Source: an uncultured Ureaplasma sp.
GTDB taxonomy: Bacteria; Bacillota_I; Bacilli_A; Mycoplasmatales; Mycoplasmoidaceae
Assembly: GCA_902789825.1 (NCBI GenBank)
Contig: CADAPK010000001.1
Coordinates: forward strand, 124,001 to 188,000
Direction of reading: 5' to 3'
DNA: 64,000 bases
The notes under the pieces are model-generated. The model saw only the letters and a program-made list of their open reading frames with translations. It was not told the DNA's origin and searched no databases. Of the stretch, positions 10,304 through 20,901 are shown piece after piece (the stretch's first letter is position 1; every line of letters begins with the position of its first letter). The translations under genes were made by a program, and so were the position numbers.

Positions 10304-11483
10304 TAAAATAATTTTTCATTTAGATCTTGATGCTTTTTTTGCCGCAGTTGAAGAAATTAAAAAACCAAGTTATAAAAATAAACCATTAATCATTGGGGGA
10401 AGAACTCACAATTCTGTTGTTTCAACATGCAATTATGTAGCACGAAAGTATGGTATTAAATCAGCAATGCCAATTTTTCAGGCAAAAATATTATGTCCCC
10501 AAGGCATTATTTTAAATGGTGATTATGCTTTATATAATTCTTATTCGAAAAAAATCTTTACTTTTATTAAAGAAAAATTTACAAATGTCTGTGAGCAACA
10601 CAGTATTGATGAATGTTTTTTAGATGTCACTGACATCGTTAAAAAATATAAAGATGTTTTAACTTTGGCTAAGACGATTCAAAAAACAATTTTTAATAAT
10701 TTTAAATTAACCGTTTCCATTGGAATTAGTTACAATAAATTTTTGGCTAAAATGGCAACAGATTTAAATAAACCTAATGGTATTACTTTAGTTAGTAAAA
10801 ATAATTTTAAAGATAAAATTTGACCTTTATCAATTGAAAAAATGTATTTCATTGGTAAATCAACCGCAAAAATTTTACAAAAAATTGGGATTAAAACAAT
10901 AAAAGATTTGGCCCAATTTAATAATTTAAAATTATTAGAACATAAACTTGGCAGTCATTGATATTTTATCCATCAAAATGCTAATGGTATTGGTAGCGAT
11001 TTTGTTAATCTCCAACTAAGTAATCCAAAATCTTTAAGTGTTAGTTATACATTATTAAATAAAACTAATGATTTAAATGAATTAGAAAATTGGTTAAAAA
11101 TATTATGTCTTGAGTTATCAGAAAAGTTAAAATCGCATCGAATGTATTGTTTGAATGTAATTCTTAAATTTAAATATTCAATCAATAAATTTTATAGTAA
11201 AAATATAAAACTAAGCGAACCAATAGGTAGTTATGAAGAAATTTATAAAAATGCTTATATATTACTAAATAAGATTTTCAATTATCAAAAATCTTTTCGT
11301 TTATTAGGAGTAGGGGCAAGCGATTTAATACGAATCGATAATCTTTCTCAGCAATTAACAATTTTTTCACGACCAATAAAGATCGTAAAAAAAGATCGTT
11401 TAATCCAAAATATTATCGATAAAATTAATGATAAATTAGGAAAAGATGTAATTAGTATAGGCACAAAGCTAATTAAAGATTAA
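10296..11483 (+). CDS. dinB: DNA polymerase IV (Y family)
   Basis: Low-fidelity translesion polymerase. The full 395-residue protein needs TGA at 10821 and 10960 read as Trp. The catalytic motifs are present: HLDLDAFFAAVEE (first metal site) near the N terminus, QHSIDECFLDVT with the paired acidic residues, and SIGISYNKFLAKMATDLNKPNG. The later parts hold the helix-hairpin-helix thumb and the little-finger domain. Length is in the normal range of 350-410. It overlaps tlyA and has no SOS-type operator that I can see. Confidence 0.93.
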
Positions 11484-11859
11484 TTTTTTTCATTAAATTA
11501 GAATTTCCAAACAAAAATTTTTATGCAATTGCTTGCAATACATCAATATGTTTATAAGACGGTATTAACAAAATCAAAAAACATTTAATTATTATTCCAA
11601 TTATTGAGCACTTACCAATTTTCATTGGATGAATTAATGTATGTTCTATTGTTACCTTTCACTAACAAGTTAATAGAAAAAACTTACCATCCTTCATGTT
11701 GTAATTTTACATTGTTAATGGTAATTTGATAATAAAAAAAACACTAAAGATATTACAAGAACTTTGTTTGTTAATAAAAAAATATCATTAATTTTATAAA
11801 TTTTTTAGGTAACGATGTGCTACAATACCAAAAATTAATAAAATAAAAGTGGTAAAAAT
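11484..11859. other. Spacer without an intact gene
   Basis: This 376-base gap follows dinB. I see no RNA gene and no complete reading frame. A short stretch near 11567-11662 reads IKKHLIIIPIIEHLPIFIGWI before a stop, which resembles a hydrophobic stretch in the spacer before the other secreted-protein gene (8173-8376). The last 50 bases contain the -10 region and leader of the next pseudogene. Confidence 0.35.
11818..11826 (+). promoter_or_regulatory. Putative extended -10 element (TGCTACAAT)
   Basis: TG-C-TACAAT at 11818-11826 fits an extended -10 box; no -35 box is evident. It lies 34 bases before the start of a damaged secreted-protein gene. The same TACAAT hexamer and AT-rich leader precede the related gene at 8545. 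Confidence 0.4.
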
Positions 11860-12440
11860 ATGGAAAATGTAAAAAAATACTTATGGTTCGTTAAGTGTCA
11901 TTGGTCTAATGACATCATTAGTGACTGCTGCTTCTGCTGTTGTTACTTCAAATTATTGCAAACAATGTAAAGAAAATGTGTTCTCTTTAAATCCCCACCT
12001 GAATTTCTTTTAAATCTTCCAAAACATCCAGCTTGTTGTGAAACTGGACTTTATTGTGACATTTATATAGAAACTTATTCTACTACTACCGAAGAACTTC
12101 TTAACTCTCTTGACTTTACTATTAATCCCTTTTACTTTAATGAAAAACCACAATATGGTTCTTTGAATAATGGAGCTAGTGATGATTCTTCAGATAACTA
12201 AGTTACTATTGAAAGTGCTTTTAAAGAACTAAAAGATTATTGTAATGAAGAATTAAATAAATGATCTGAAAAAGATGAAAAAATATGTAAGAAGTTAGTG
12301 AAAACAGTGTTAGAAAGTGATGACCAAACCGAAGAGATGTTTGCATTTTTGTTATTTTAATGCAATTAAAAAATTGGCTTTCTTATGTTTTTGATCGTAA
12401 AAATTGTTGTTTAAGGTCTTTTTTTGTTTTAAAAATATAA
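11860..12440 (+). pseudogene. Second secreted protein of the linker-domain family, multiply frameshifted
   Basis: Translation would start at ATG 11860 in one frame. The signal peptide (GSLSVIGLMTSLVTAASAVV) is in the next frame, entered at a seven-A run (11871-11877). The frame shifts again near 11990 to PEFLLNLPKHPACC and runs through a TAA at 12199 to KDYCNEELNKWSEKDEK. After about 12350 a third frame continues with LMQLKNWLSYVFDRKN, which lines up with LIQLDDGNYTDWNSFVAKFND of the gene at 8545. It is therefore a paralogue in decay. The cysteine-rich insert (NYCKQC, ACCETGLYCD) is not in the other copy. Confidence 0.55.
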
Positions 12441-12618
12441 AAATTGGTTCCATTTTAACTAGATAATCAATTGATTTATCATCATAAATTTAACATGTCC
12501 ATCATTCATTTAACTTATTTTAATTATGCCTACAAAAAAGAGAGTATTATCTAAAATTTAATTGATGTGCACAAACATTAAAATCGACTACTAAAAAAAT
12601 CGTTAAGAGCAAATAAGA

Positions 12619-14475
12619 TTATTTTGGTTTTAATTTTGTGATTTTGCAATAATTAATAAGTACTAAGCGCATTAATTCAATATATTTTTTTAATAGGGAT
12701 TCTATTTTTTCATTTGTAATATTTTCATTTTTAAAAAAAGAATAAAATTCATTTGTTTCAGCAATTTCATCATCATTAGCATTTTTGAATTGTTCCGAAT
12801 GATTTTTATAATATAAAAAATTTTTTTCTTTTGTTCATGCATGTGCAAACATGTGTCTCAATCTTGTTAAATTAGTTGAGGTTGTTCACGAAGTATCATG
12901 TTGTTTATTTTCAAATAATTTTTTTGCTTGATCTTTTATTTCTTCATCTAAACCGTTAATCTTGTCATATATTTCATTAGATTGACATTTTCAAATAGCA
13001 CATAGTTCCCCAATAATTTTCATATTTTTTTCTTCTTTTTTTCAATTTTCATCTTTAAATTTTGCCACAAAACTATCCCAATTAGTGTAATAATTTTCAT
13101 CTTCTAATTCACCAAGATAAAAAACAATTAATTGTTTTTTGCTTTGTTCAAATCGTTTTTCTTCTATTATTTCACCGTCATTGTTTAATTTCCAATGCTT
13201 AATACATTTAATTTTTTCTATCTCTACAAAATTATTTTTATCTAATTTTTTTTCTTTAATAATTTCATTAATTTTATCTTTATTCTCTTTTAATCAATCA
13301 TCCATCTCTTTATATGATTCGCACCCAACTTTATTCTTTAATTCTTCATAAAGACTTATGTAGTAACTAGAAGTAATAATATCATAATAAAGGTATGAAA
13401 TTTCGTCATATGAAATATTATTATCATTGAGCAATAATTTTTTCTTTTCTGACTTTAATATGTTTTCACCAGTTTCAACATTAATAATTACTGCATCGTT
13501 ACGGTTTAAAAAATTTTTGATAATAAAAGGAGAATGTGTGGCAATGAAAAATTGATGATTTCTTGTTCTTTTTTGCGAATTTTCAATAAAAAAATTAATT
13601 AATTTAATTTGCTCACTAGGATATAGTGAATTTTCTGGTTCGTCTATTAAAAAAATGCTCTCATAATGCAAACACATAATGCTTCTCAAGGCAATTTGAT
13701 GTTTTCATCCCGACGGTAATTGTGAAATTTCGCGTTGATTGCCACATAATGTAAAATTGCAAAAAAATTTCTTCCCATCGGTTTCGGCAGTACCCATTTT
13801 AATATTGTTTTCTTGCAATCAATTTTTATAAATACGTAAAATATCTAAATTTCAATTACATGAAATGTCTTGGATTCCAGTGTAATCAAATCTATTTATT
13901 GCTAAAATATCATCTTTATAACATTGTTTTTGGGATTCATATTTATTTCTATTAAGCTTTTCTTTGTATTCATGATCATATAAATTTTTTCAATATTTAG
14001 TAATTATCGTATCGTTACCATAAGTAGTAGATGTAAAGTACGAATATAAAGGTAAAGGCTTTCATATATTATTCTCGTGAAGAACACGGCAATTTAGTGG
14101 TGTTGTGTAATCAAAAATTTTATCGTTTATTGGTTTTCACTTAAAAAAGAAATAAACCGATCCATCGCATAAATTTATTTTTATTTTCGCATAAGGACAA
14201 TCATTCAATTTATAATTTTTAGCATCATATTCAGGATCAGAAGGATTTTCGTATTGTTTATCATATATTTCTTCATGATTATCAAATAATTTTTGTATTA
14301 ATGTCAATAAACATGTTTTACCACTACCGTTCTTACCAATTAATAAAACAAATTTTGCTATTTTTTCTTTATTTTTTTCATCTAAATAACAAAAGTCAAA
14401 TGGTGGTAGATTATTAAATATTGTTTTCTTCACAATATTTTCATTCATAAAAAAATTAATTTTTTTAATAATCAT
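12619..14475 (-). CDS. ABC/SMC-type ATPase with C-terminal HEPN-like motif (copy 2)
   Basis: An intact 618-residue paralogue of the protein at 5326-7233, with many TGA codons read as Trp. Motifs: Walker A GKNGSGKT (47-54), a signature variant LPSGWKH (253-259), Walker B FLIDEPENS (D278, E279) and H-loop ATHSP. The segment ISYDEI-YLYYDI-SSYYISLYE is nearly identical in the two copies. The linker holds NWDSFVAKFKDENW. The C terminus has LTRLRHMFAHAW, an R-x4-H motif (R540, H545) at the same place as in copy 1. The gene starts 28 bases downstream of ileS on the same strand and may be read from its promoter. ATPase identity is firm; the HEPN assignment and any role in defence are inferred. Confidence 0.8.
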
Positions 14476-14503
14476 AAGTTAACAACATATTTTTATCATT
14501 CAA

Positions 14504-17227
14504 TTATGAATGATTTTTCCTCATCATTTCTTGACAACGCGGACATAAACAATCAATAATTTCAATTTCATCAAAATAATTTCAACAACGTTGACATTTA
14601 ATTTTTGAGGTTTTTTTCACCTTTATGTCATATTCTTTGTTTTTTGTATCAACACTATTTATAGTTACCGTTGCCACATTAAAAATCTTCTTTAATAATT
14701 GTGAATTAATGTTATTGCTATTATTAAACGTTAGTGCTACATCCACTTCGTTACTTTTATTAATAATCTTTTGGTTACGTAATTGTTCAATTTTTGCAAA
14801 AACAAGATCTTTTAGTTTAAAGATTTGTTGCCATTCTTCTTGGTTTATTTTAGCAAAAGAAAAAGGAATTTTTTCAACTCAATCTTCTAAAAAAACACTT
14901 TCTTTTTTGTCTGTTTTATTGAAATAGTTATAAACTTCATAACATGTGTGTGGAATAATTGGATTAATTAAAATAACATAGGTATTAACAATTAAATATA
15001 AAATTGTTTGAATCGCTCGACGGTGTTTGTTATTAACTTCATCGCAATACAAACAATCTTTAACTAATTCAAAATATCAACTTGATAAATCATCAACAAT
15101 ATTTTTTACATTGCGAACAATTACGGCAAAATTAAATTTTTTATAAGCATCGTTAATTATTTCAACACTTTGGGCTAATTTATTTAAGACAAAAAGATCT
15201 TCTTTTTCAAATTCCCAGCACGAATTTTTTTCATAATCAAAATCACTAATATTTGCTAAACAAAATTTAAACAAACTATTACGGATTTTACGGTAAACTT
15301 CTCCAATCTGATTTAAGATATTTTTGGAAATTGATACATCGGCAATATAGTTACTATTTGCCACTCATAATCTTAAAATATCCGCTCCATAAGTTTTAAC
15401 AATATCCAATGGATCAACTCCATTACCAAGGGATTTTGACATCTTTCTTTTTTTTTCATCAACACACATACCATGACTAATTAATTGCCGGTAAGGACTA
15501 AAATTATTGATAATAATCGAAGTGATTATAGAAGAATTAAATCAACCCCGATATTGATCGTTTCCTTCAAGATATAAATCAACCGGATAGCAATTTGTAT
15601 TTTTATACATCAAGTGACTCGAACCAGAGTCAAACCAAACATCCATTGTATCAAGACATTTTGTGAATTTTTTGTAATCATATTTTTTATATTTTTCGGT
15701 TAAAAAATATGTAATTGGTTTGCTAAATCAAATATTCGTTCCTTCTTTTGCTAAGATTGTTAAAATATTTTCTAACAATTGTGGATCAAGAATTGGTTTT
15801 TCATCTTGGTCGTAAATTAAACAAATTGGAACCCCCCAAACCCTTTGACGAGAAATACATCACTCATTACGCTTTGCAATCATTTCTTGCATATGTTTTT
15901 TACAAGATTCATTAATAAATTGAACATGTTCCAAAGCATTGATAATTTGAGATTTTACTTTTGTAATATCAACAAATCACTGCTTTGTTGCTCGAAAAAT
16001 AACTGGTTTTTTTGTTCGTCAATCAATGGGAGCAGAGTGGGCAAATTCACTATGATGTAAAATTTTGTTTTGTTGTTTTAAACGACTAATAATGGCATCA
16101 TTAACTTTTTCATAAAATAATCCTTTTAATTCTGGATCATTAAGCTCATCATTAAAACAAGCATATTTATCTAAGGGGCATGTTGGGTTAATGTTATATT
16201 TTTTACAAGCAAGATAATCATCGTCACCAAAACTTGGCGCATTGTGAACTAATCCCGTACCGTCATGATCAGAAACATAATCAGCAAGAATTACAAAACA
16301 TTGTTTATTTGGGTACAAAGGATGTTGATACACCACATTTTCTAGTTCTTTCCCTTTAATTGTTTTTATAATCGCATAGTCATCCCATTTAAATAATTGC
16401 ACTACTTTTACTAATAATGTCTTACCAATAACATATTGTTCGTTCTTGTATTTAACTAACAAATATTCAAAAGAAGGATGGACAGCAACAGCAACATTAG
16501 CCGGTAAAGTTCATGGTGTTGTTGTCCAAATAATTAATTGGTCGTTTGTTTGTAACACATTTTTTCCATTCGTAACATTGAATTTTACATAAATGGACGG
16601 AGAAATTAAATCTTTATACTCAATTTCGGCTTCGGCTAAAGCTGTTTGACTTGATCATGATCAATATACAGGTTTAAAAGCTTGATAAATTAACCCTTTT
16701 TTTATCATTTCGATGAATAATTCTAATTGCCTTTTTTCATAATCTTTTGTAAGAGTACAATAAAATTTTGTGTAGTCAGTTAATAGACCGAATTGGGCAA
16801 ATTGTTTTTTTTGGATTTCAATATTATCTAATGCAAATTGATAACAAAGATCACGTTTTTCAATAGCAGATAATGCATAATATTTTTTTCCCATTTTTTT
16901 ATAAATAGCATGCTCTATTGGTAAACCATGACAATCCCATCCCATAAGAAACGGTGCATAAAAACCATAAGCATTTTTATAACGAATGATAATATCTTTT
17001 AAAATTTTATTTAAAGCATGCCCAACATGAAGATTACCATTGGCATATGGGGGTCCATCATGCAATATTCATAATTTATTGTTACTATTTTTTTGTAAAA
17101 CTTTGTGATAAAATTTATTTTCCTGTCAAATTTGTTGAAATTTTGGTTCATTTAAAGATAAATTAGCCTTCATTTGGAAATCGGTTTTTAAAATATTTAA
17201 ACTTTGCTTTATCGCTTCTTTTGTCAT
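14504..17227 (-). CDS. ileS: Isoleucyl-tRNA synthetase
   Basis: Class I synthetase of 907 residues, charging tRNA-Ile. The HIGH motif appears as HVGH (residues 67-70) after [11 protein letters not shown], with MGWDCHGLP shortly after. The [12 protein letters not shown] loop lies near residue 595. The C-terminal zinc finger is intact (CQRCW and CLCPRCQ) just before the stop. The CP1 editing domain includes [13 protein letters not shown]. At least ten TGA codons are read as Trp, breaking the frame if the standard code is used. ATG 17227 starts [10 protein letters not shown]. Confidence 0.96.
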
Positions 17228-17284
17228 GAGAAAATATTAAACTTTATATTTGAAAATTATATGAAAATATAATAAAAAGAGTTG

Positions 17285-17785
17285 ATGAAAAATAAACAAA
17301 AATTCCTTTGCTACTTAAAATATTTTTTTAGTTGTTTAACGATTTGACCAATTATTAAATATCGTACTTGGGTTAAGCAAATTAAAAATACAAATATTTT
17401 AGTACAAAAAATCATCGAAAATATTGTTTCGCTTTGTCAATCATATCGAATGAAAATTACCAAAATTTTTAAATTTTTTGGTCAAAAAAATAAAAGTGAA
17501 TATGTTAACACGATTTTAAAAAAATTTTTGGTTTTTGAAATTAATAATTCCACTTTTAAAGATTTTTTAAGGTTAAATGAAAGTTTTGGGATTGTTGTCA
17601 CCAAATTTTTAAAAATAGGAAAGAAAACTTTTGATGCATATTGGCACGAAGTAAATATTTTCAAAAAGCAAACTAATTTTTACACAAAAGCAATTAATTC
17701 TTTTCTTGGTGAAGTTAAATTTAATTTTAGAAATTGACCAAAAAAAATTCTAAGGAAAATTTATTTGCAAATTAACAATATCTAG
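17285..17785 (+). CDS. Hypothetical basic protein
   Basis: A 166-residue protein that I do not recognise. It starts MKNKQKFLCYLKYFFSCLTIWPIIKYRTW, a modestly hydrophobic and basic N terminus that could associate with the membrane, followed by a helix-rich, Lys- and Phe-rich body without cysteine motifs. TGA codons are read as Trp. The start lies 57 bases from the divergent ileS start. The stop codon TAG at 17783-17785 overlaps the stop of the convergent gene on the other strand by 2 bases. Confidence 0.5.
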
Positions 17786-18837
17786 TAAATATTAAGTTTT
17801 TCTTTTATATAGGTATTAACAATTTTTTTATTTTTTGTTACACATAAATTTGAATAATTTAAGTGCTTTTGCTCGTCAACAAAATCATTTAAATTGCAAG
17901 CAATCCATTTTGAAATAATTTCAGAAGATAAGTTTGGATAAAAATCGTTTACATTTGGTGGAACTAAATAAAAACACTTGTTAATTTTTTTAGGATGATC
18001 AAATTTGGTTGTCGCTTTTGCAAAGATAAAAGAAATACCATTTTCTGCACTTAAATCAATAAACAAAGATTTTTTTTGACATTTTAAAGTATTATCGGAA
18101 ACGATATTTCATGATGATTTTATTCCCGGTTTAATTGGCAATGAAATTATGCATTGATAACACGGCAATCATGAACTTATTTTTTCAACATCATATTTAA
18201 TAATCTTAAATTTAAGCATTTTCTCTTTTGCTAAATTAGTTGTTGCTTCGATAATTTCTTTTTCAACGCTTATTGGATATGATATATTAGCAACAATCGT
18301 CACGTTGTAATTATTTTTCAATAACATTTGGGCCAACTTACAGGCATAACTTGAGTGATTAAAAATTAAAATATTTTTAACATTTATTATTTTATTTTTC
18401 ACTTTATTTAATGTCGCTAAAACATAATTATTTTTAACAGCTTGTAATTCATTAAATAATGTGTATTTTTTTTGTTTAGAATCGAATAAACAAATTCATT
18501 GAAAACTAGAAATATTGTAATAAAGACAATACTCAAGCATTTTGACATTATTTAAAAAATTAGCCATAGTGACAATTGTTTTATTGGAAGCAATCTTAAG
18601 CTCTTTTTTTGTAAAACATTCTACTTTCAATAGAATGTCACATTTTTTTAAAATTTCTTCTTTTTTAACAATTTTACACCCAACTTTAGAATATTCTTGA
18701 TCAGAAATTCCAAGTTTTTTACCATAATTTTCAACAACAAATATATCAATTCCTCGCGATATATTTTTTTTAATGTCTTTAGGAAGAAGAAAAAGGATTT
18801 TTGTTTTTTTTGAAGCGAGCAAACCTATGCTTTTCAT
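17782..18837 (-). CDS. Divergent alanine dehydrogenase/transhydrogenase-like protein, probably inactive
   Basis: The protein has 351 residues, close to the 370 of alanine dehydrogenases. The N-terminal domain keeps the family outline: an IDIFVVENYGKKLGISDQEY segment in place of H-x-V-x-V-E-x-x-A-G-x-G-S-G-F-S-D-x-x-Y, then GCKIV and ILLKVE with the conserved Lys. The later LVPPN and TTKFDHP fit the end of the C-terminal domain. Key residues look lost: the region of the catalytic His reads FLNNV, and the NAD-binding G-x-G-x-x-G is replaced by NHSSYA. It may be a pseudoenzyme. The frame is open over its full length, so it is probably still selected. Confidence 0.55.
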
Positions 18838-18861
18838 AGAAATAATTATATTTATCTAAGT

Positions 18862-18890
18862 TTGACAGCGACACAAAAGCATAATAAAAT
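18862..18890 (+). promoter_or_regulatory. Predicted promoter of rpsP-rplS-trmD
   Basis: TTGACA at 18862-18867 and TAAAAT at 18885-18890 are 17 bases apart; a perfect TATAAT overlaps at 18890-18895. The rpsP start follows at 18922, with an AGGAAAGA ribosome site at 18901-18908. This is the clearest promoter in the window. Confidence 0.65.
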
Positions 18891-18921
18891 ATAATATTTT
18901 AGGAAAGATCAAAAAAATTTT

Positions 18922-19233
18922 ATGGTAAAAATTAGATTAGCACGATTTGGGAGGAAGAATAGTCCATTTTATCGTATCGTTACATCGGATTCACGAAATC
19001 GTCGTGATGGTGCTTTTATTGAACAATTAGGAACATATGAACCTTTCACTGGAAAAGTAACAATTGACGAAGAAAAATCGTTATTTGCTTTAAAAGTTGG
19101 GGCGCAACCAACTAGCACTGTTAAATCAATTTTGAAGAAAAAAGGAATTTTTGCTAAATTTTTACTTACTAAACAAAAAAAAGTAAAAACAAAGAAAAAA
19201 GATTCGCAACCTAGCGATGTAGCAAAAAAATAG
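18922..19233 (+). CDS. rpsP: 30S ribosomal protein S16
   Basis: A 103-residue S16. The first 80 residues match the family closely: [38 protein letters not shown] and [19 protein letters not shown] Lys-rich tail of about 20 residues extends beyond the core. It is preceded by a strong promoter and followed after 11 bases by rplS. In most bacteria rimM and trmD come between; here rimM is absent from the cluster. Confidence 0.95.
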   Translation: MVKIRLARFGRKNSPFYRIVTSDSRNRRDGAFIEQLGTYEPFTGKVTIDEEKSLFALKVGAQPTSTVKSILKKKGIFAKFLLTKQKKVKTKKKDSQPSDVAKK

Positions 19234-19244
19234 AGAATATCATT

Positions 19245-19625
19245 ATGGCAAAAATAAGCAATTTAGCAATTATTTCAGCAATTCAACGAAAACAAATGCG
19301 TTTTGATTTACCTAATTTTCGTGTTGGTGATACGGTTGAAGTATCAGAAAAAATTATTGAAGGTAAAAAATCGCGAATTCAAAAATTTTGTGGGATTGTT
19401 TTAAAAATAAGTGGAACAAACAATACTTTAAATTTTATTGTCCAAAAAGAATCTTATGGTATTTTTGTTGAAAAAACATTTTTTCTTCATTCTCCACAAA
19501 TTGTTAAGATTGAAATTTTAAAATTAGGAAAAGTACGTCGTGCCTATCTTTCGTATATGCGCAATCGCAAAGGAAAATCAATACGAATTAAGACACAAGA
19601 TGTTTCCATAAAGAGCGAAGAGTAG
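19245..19625 (+). CDS. rplS: 50S ribosomal protein L19
   Basis: L19 lies at the interface of the ribosomal subunits. The 126-residue protein shows the family pattern FRVGDTVEVSEKIIEGKKSRIQKFCGIV, then VEKTFFLHSPQIVKIEILKLGKVRRAYLSYMRNRKGKSIRI. The glycine-lysine rich end is typical. The order rpsP-rplS-trmD is a rearrangement of the usual rpsP-rimM-trmD-rplS. Confidence 0.95.
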   Translation: MAKISNLAIISAIQRKQMRFDLPNFRVGDTVEVSEKIIEGKKSRIQKFCGIVLKISGTNNTLNFIVQKESYGIFVEKTFFLHSPQIVKIEILKLGKVRRAYLSYMRNRKGKSIRIKTQDVSIKSEE

Positions 19626-19700
19626 TTTGCAAGAATTATTCTTATCTTTAAAAACTTTACTTTTGCTATTACTAATCAATAAAGAAAACTCGAAATAAAT

Positions 19701-20372
19701 ATGAAAAAAATCATTATTTTAACCCTTTTTGACAAACCAATTCAACAATTGTTGAATTTTTCAATTATTAAAAATGCTATTGCCAAAAAAATCATTGAAA
19801 TTAAAATTATCAATTTTCGTGATTATTCGAAAAATAAGCATAAGAAAGTTGATGACTATCAATATGGTGGTGGTCCTGGTATGGTTCTAACATTACAACC
19901 GATTGTTGATGCGATTAAAAAAAATAAAAAGAAGAATATGGAAGTAATTTTATTATCCCCTCAAGGTAAGAAATATGACCAAAAAATGGCAAATAAATTT
20001 GCTAAAAGTAAAAAAAATTTAATGCTTGTTTGCGGTCATTATGAAGGATTTGATGCTCGTATTATTAATTTTGTTGATCGTGTGATTTCAATTGGAGATT
20101 ATGTTTTAACTGGTGGTGAATTACCAGCATGTATTGTCGTTGATAGCATGGTTCGACTGCTCGATTCATGCATTGCCAAAAAAAGTTTATTAAATGAAAG
20201 CTTTAATGAAAAGCTATTGGATTATGATTGTTACACAAAACCAAAAAACTTCTATGGTTACAAAGTTCCCCAAGTCTTGCTAAGTGGAAATCATAAATTA
20301 ATTGAGGAATTTCGCAGAAAAAATCGCCTTAAAAAAACAAAACAATTACGTCCTGATTTATTAAAGAAATAA
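19701..20372 (+). CDS. trmD: tRNA (guanine-37-N1)-methyltransferase
   Basis: TrmD methylates G37 next to the anticodon and prevents frameshifting. It is a 223-residue SPOUT-family enzyme. The trefoil-knot SAM site is seen as GHYEGFDARI and SIGDYVLTGGELP, with the N-terminal YQYGGGPGMVL motif. The length matches the bacterial family (220-250). It lies 75 bases after rplS and is followed 16 bases later by a membrane protein gene. Confidence 0.95.
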   Translation: MKKIIILTLFDKPIQQLLNFSIIKNAIAKKIIEIKIINFRDYSKNKHKKVDDYQYGGGPGMVLTLQPIVDAIKKNKKKNMEVILLSPQGKKYDQKMANKFAKSKKNLMLVCGHYEGFDARIINFVDRVISIGDYVLTGGELPACIVVDSMVRLLDSCIAKKSLLNESFNEKLLDYDCYTKPKNFYGYKVPQVLLSGNHKLIEEFRRKNRLKKTKQLRPDLLKK

Positions 20373-20388
20373 GCAATATAATTTTTTT

Positions 20389-20901
20389 ATGCTAAAACCT
20401 AAACAAAAACTTTACATAAAGGATAAAATAGATTATTTGTTTTTTGTGGGTAATGTTTTAATCTTTTTGGGTTGTGCGATAACAACAATCCTATTTGTTA
20501 AAAAAGCAAAAATTAATCGTGATTGGTATTTTCTTTTACCAACAATGATTTGTAATTTTTTTTCATTTCTTTTTGTTGGTTGTTTTTTATTTAAAAAAAC
20601 AAAAATTATCTTATATCAAACCTTTCATTTCCAAAAAAAATGATTATATTTTTATATGCTTGGGGTTACTTTATATTTATTTGCATTTTTATTTGATTCG
20701 ATCTTTTGTATGATCGCAAAATCAAATATTAAATCAAATTGGTCAGAGAAAACAATACAAATTTGTTTAGCTGTATATGTCGTTTTGGTTATGCTTTTAA
20801 CATCACTAGCAATTTTTTTTCAACGTTTTGCCCAAGGAAAAATTGATTACGAAATTGAACAAAAAAGACATGGCAAAAGTAAAGTAGATGATCAGTTGTA
20901 A
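20389..20901 (+). CDS. Four-helix membrane protein of unknown function
   Basis: A 170-residue protein with TGA at 20641 read as Trp. Hydrophobic segments lie at about residues 19-38, 47-67, 89-108 and 124-144, which suggests four membrane helices with a basic C-terminal tail (EIEQKRHGKSKVDD). I see no motif that assigns a function. The gene follows trmD closely, and its last 14 bases overlap the start of the YdeI-family gene, so the two are probably co-expressed. Confidence 0.65.

Noticed and set aside
12619-14475. ATPase copy 2 looks like a pseudogene of separate fragments
   Set aside because: The fragments share one frame and every internal stop is TGA. Read with UGA as Trp it is a full 618-residue protein.
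17228-17284. T-box leader before ileS
   Set aside because: The gap to the divergent gene is only 57 bases and holds no T-box sequence or terminator.
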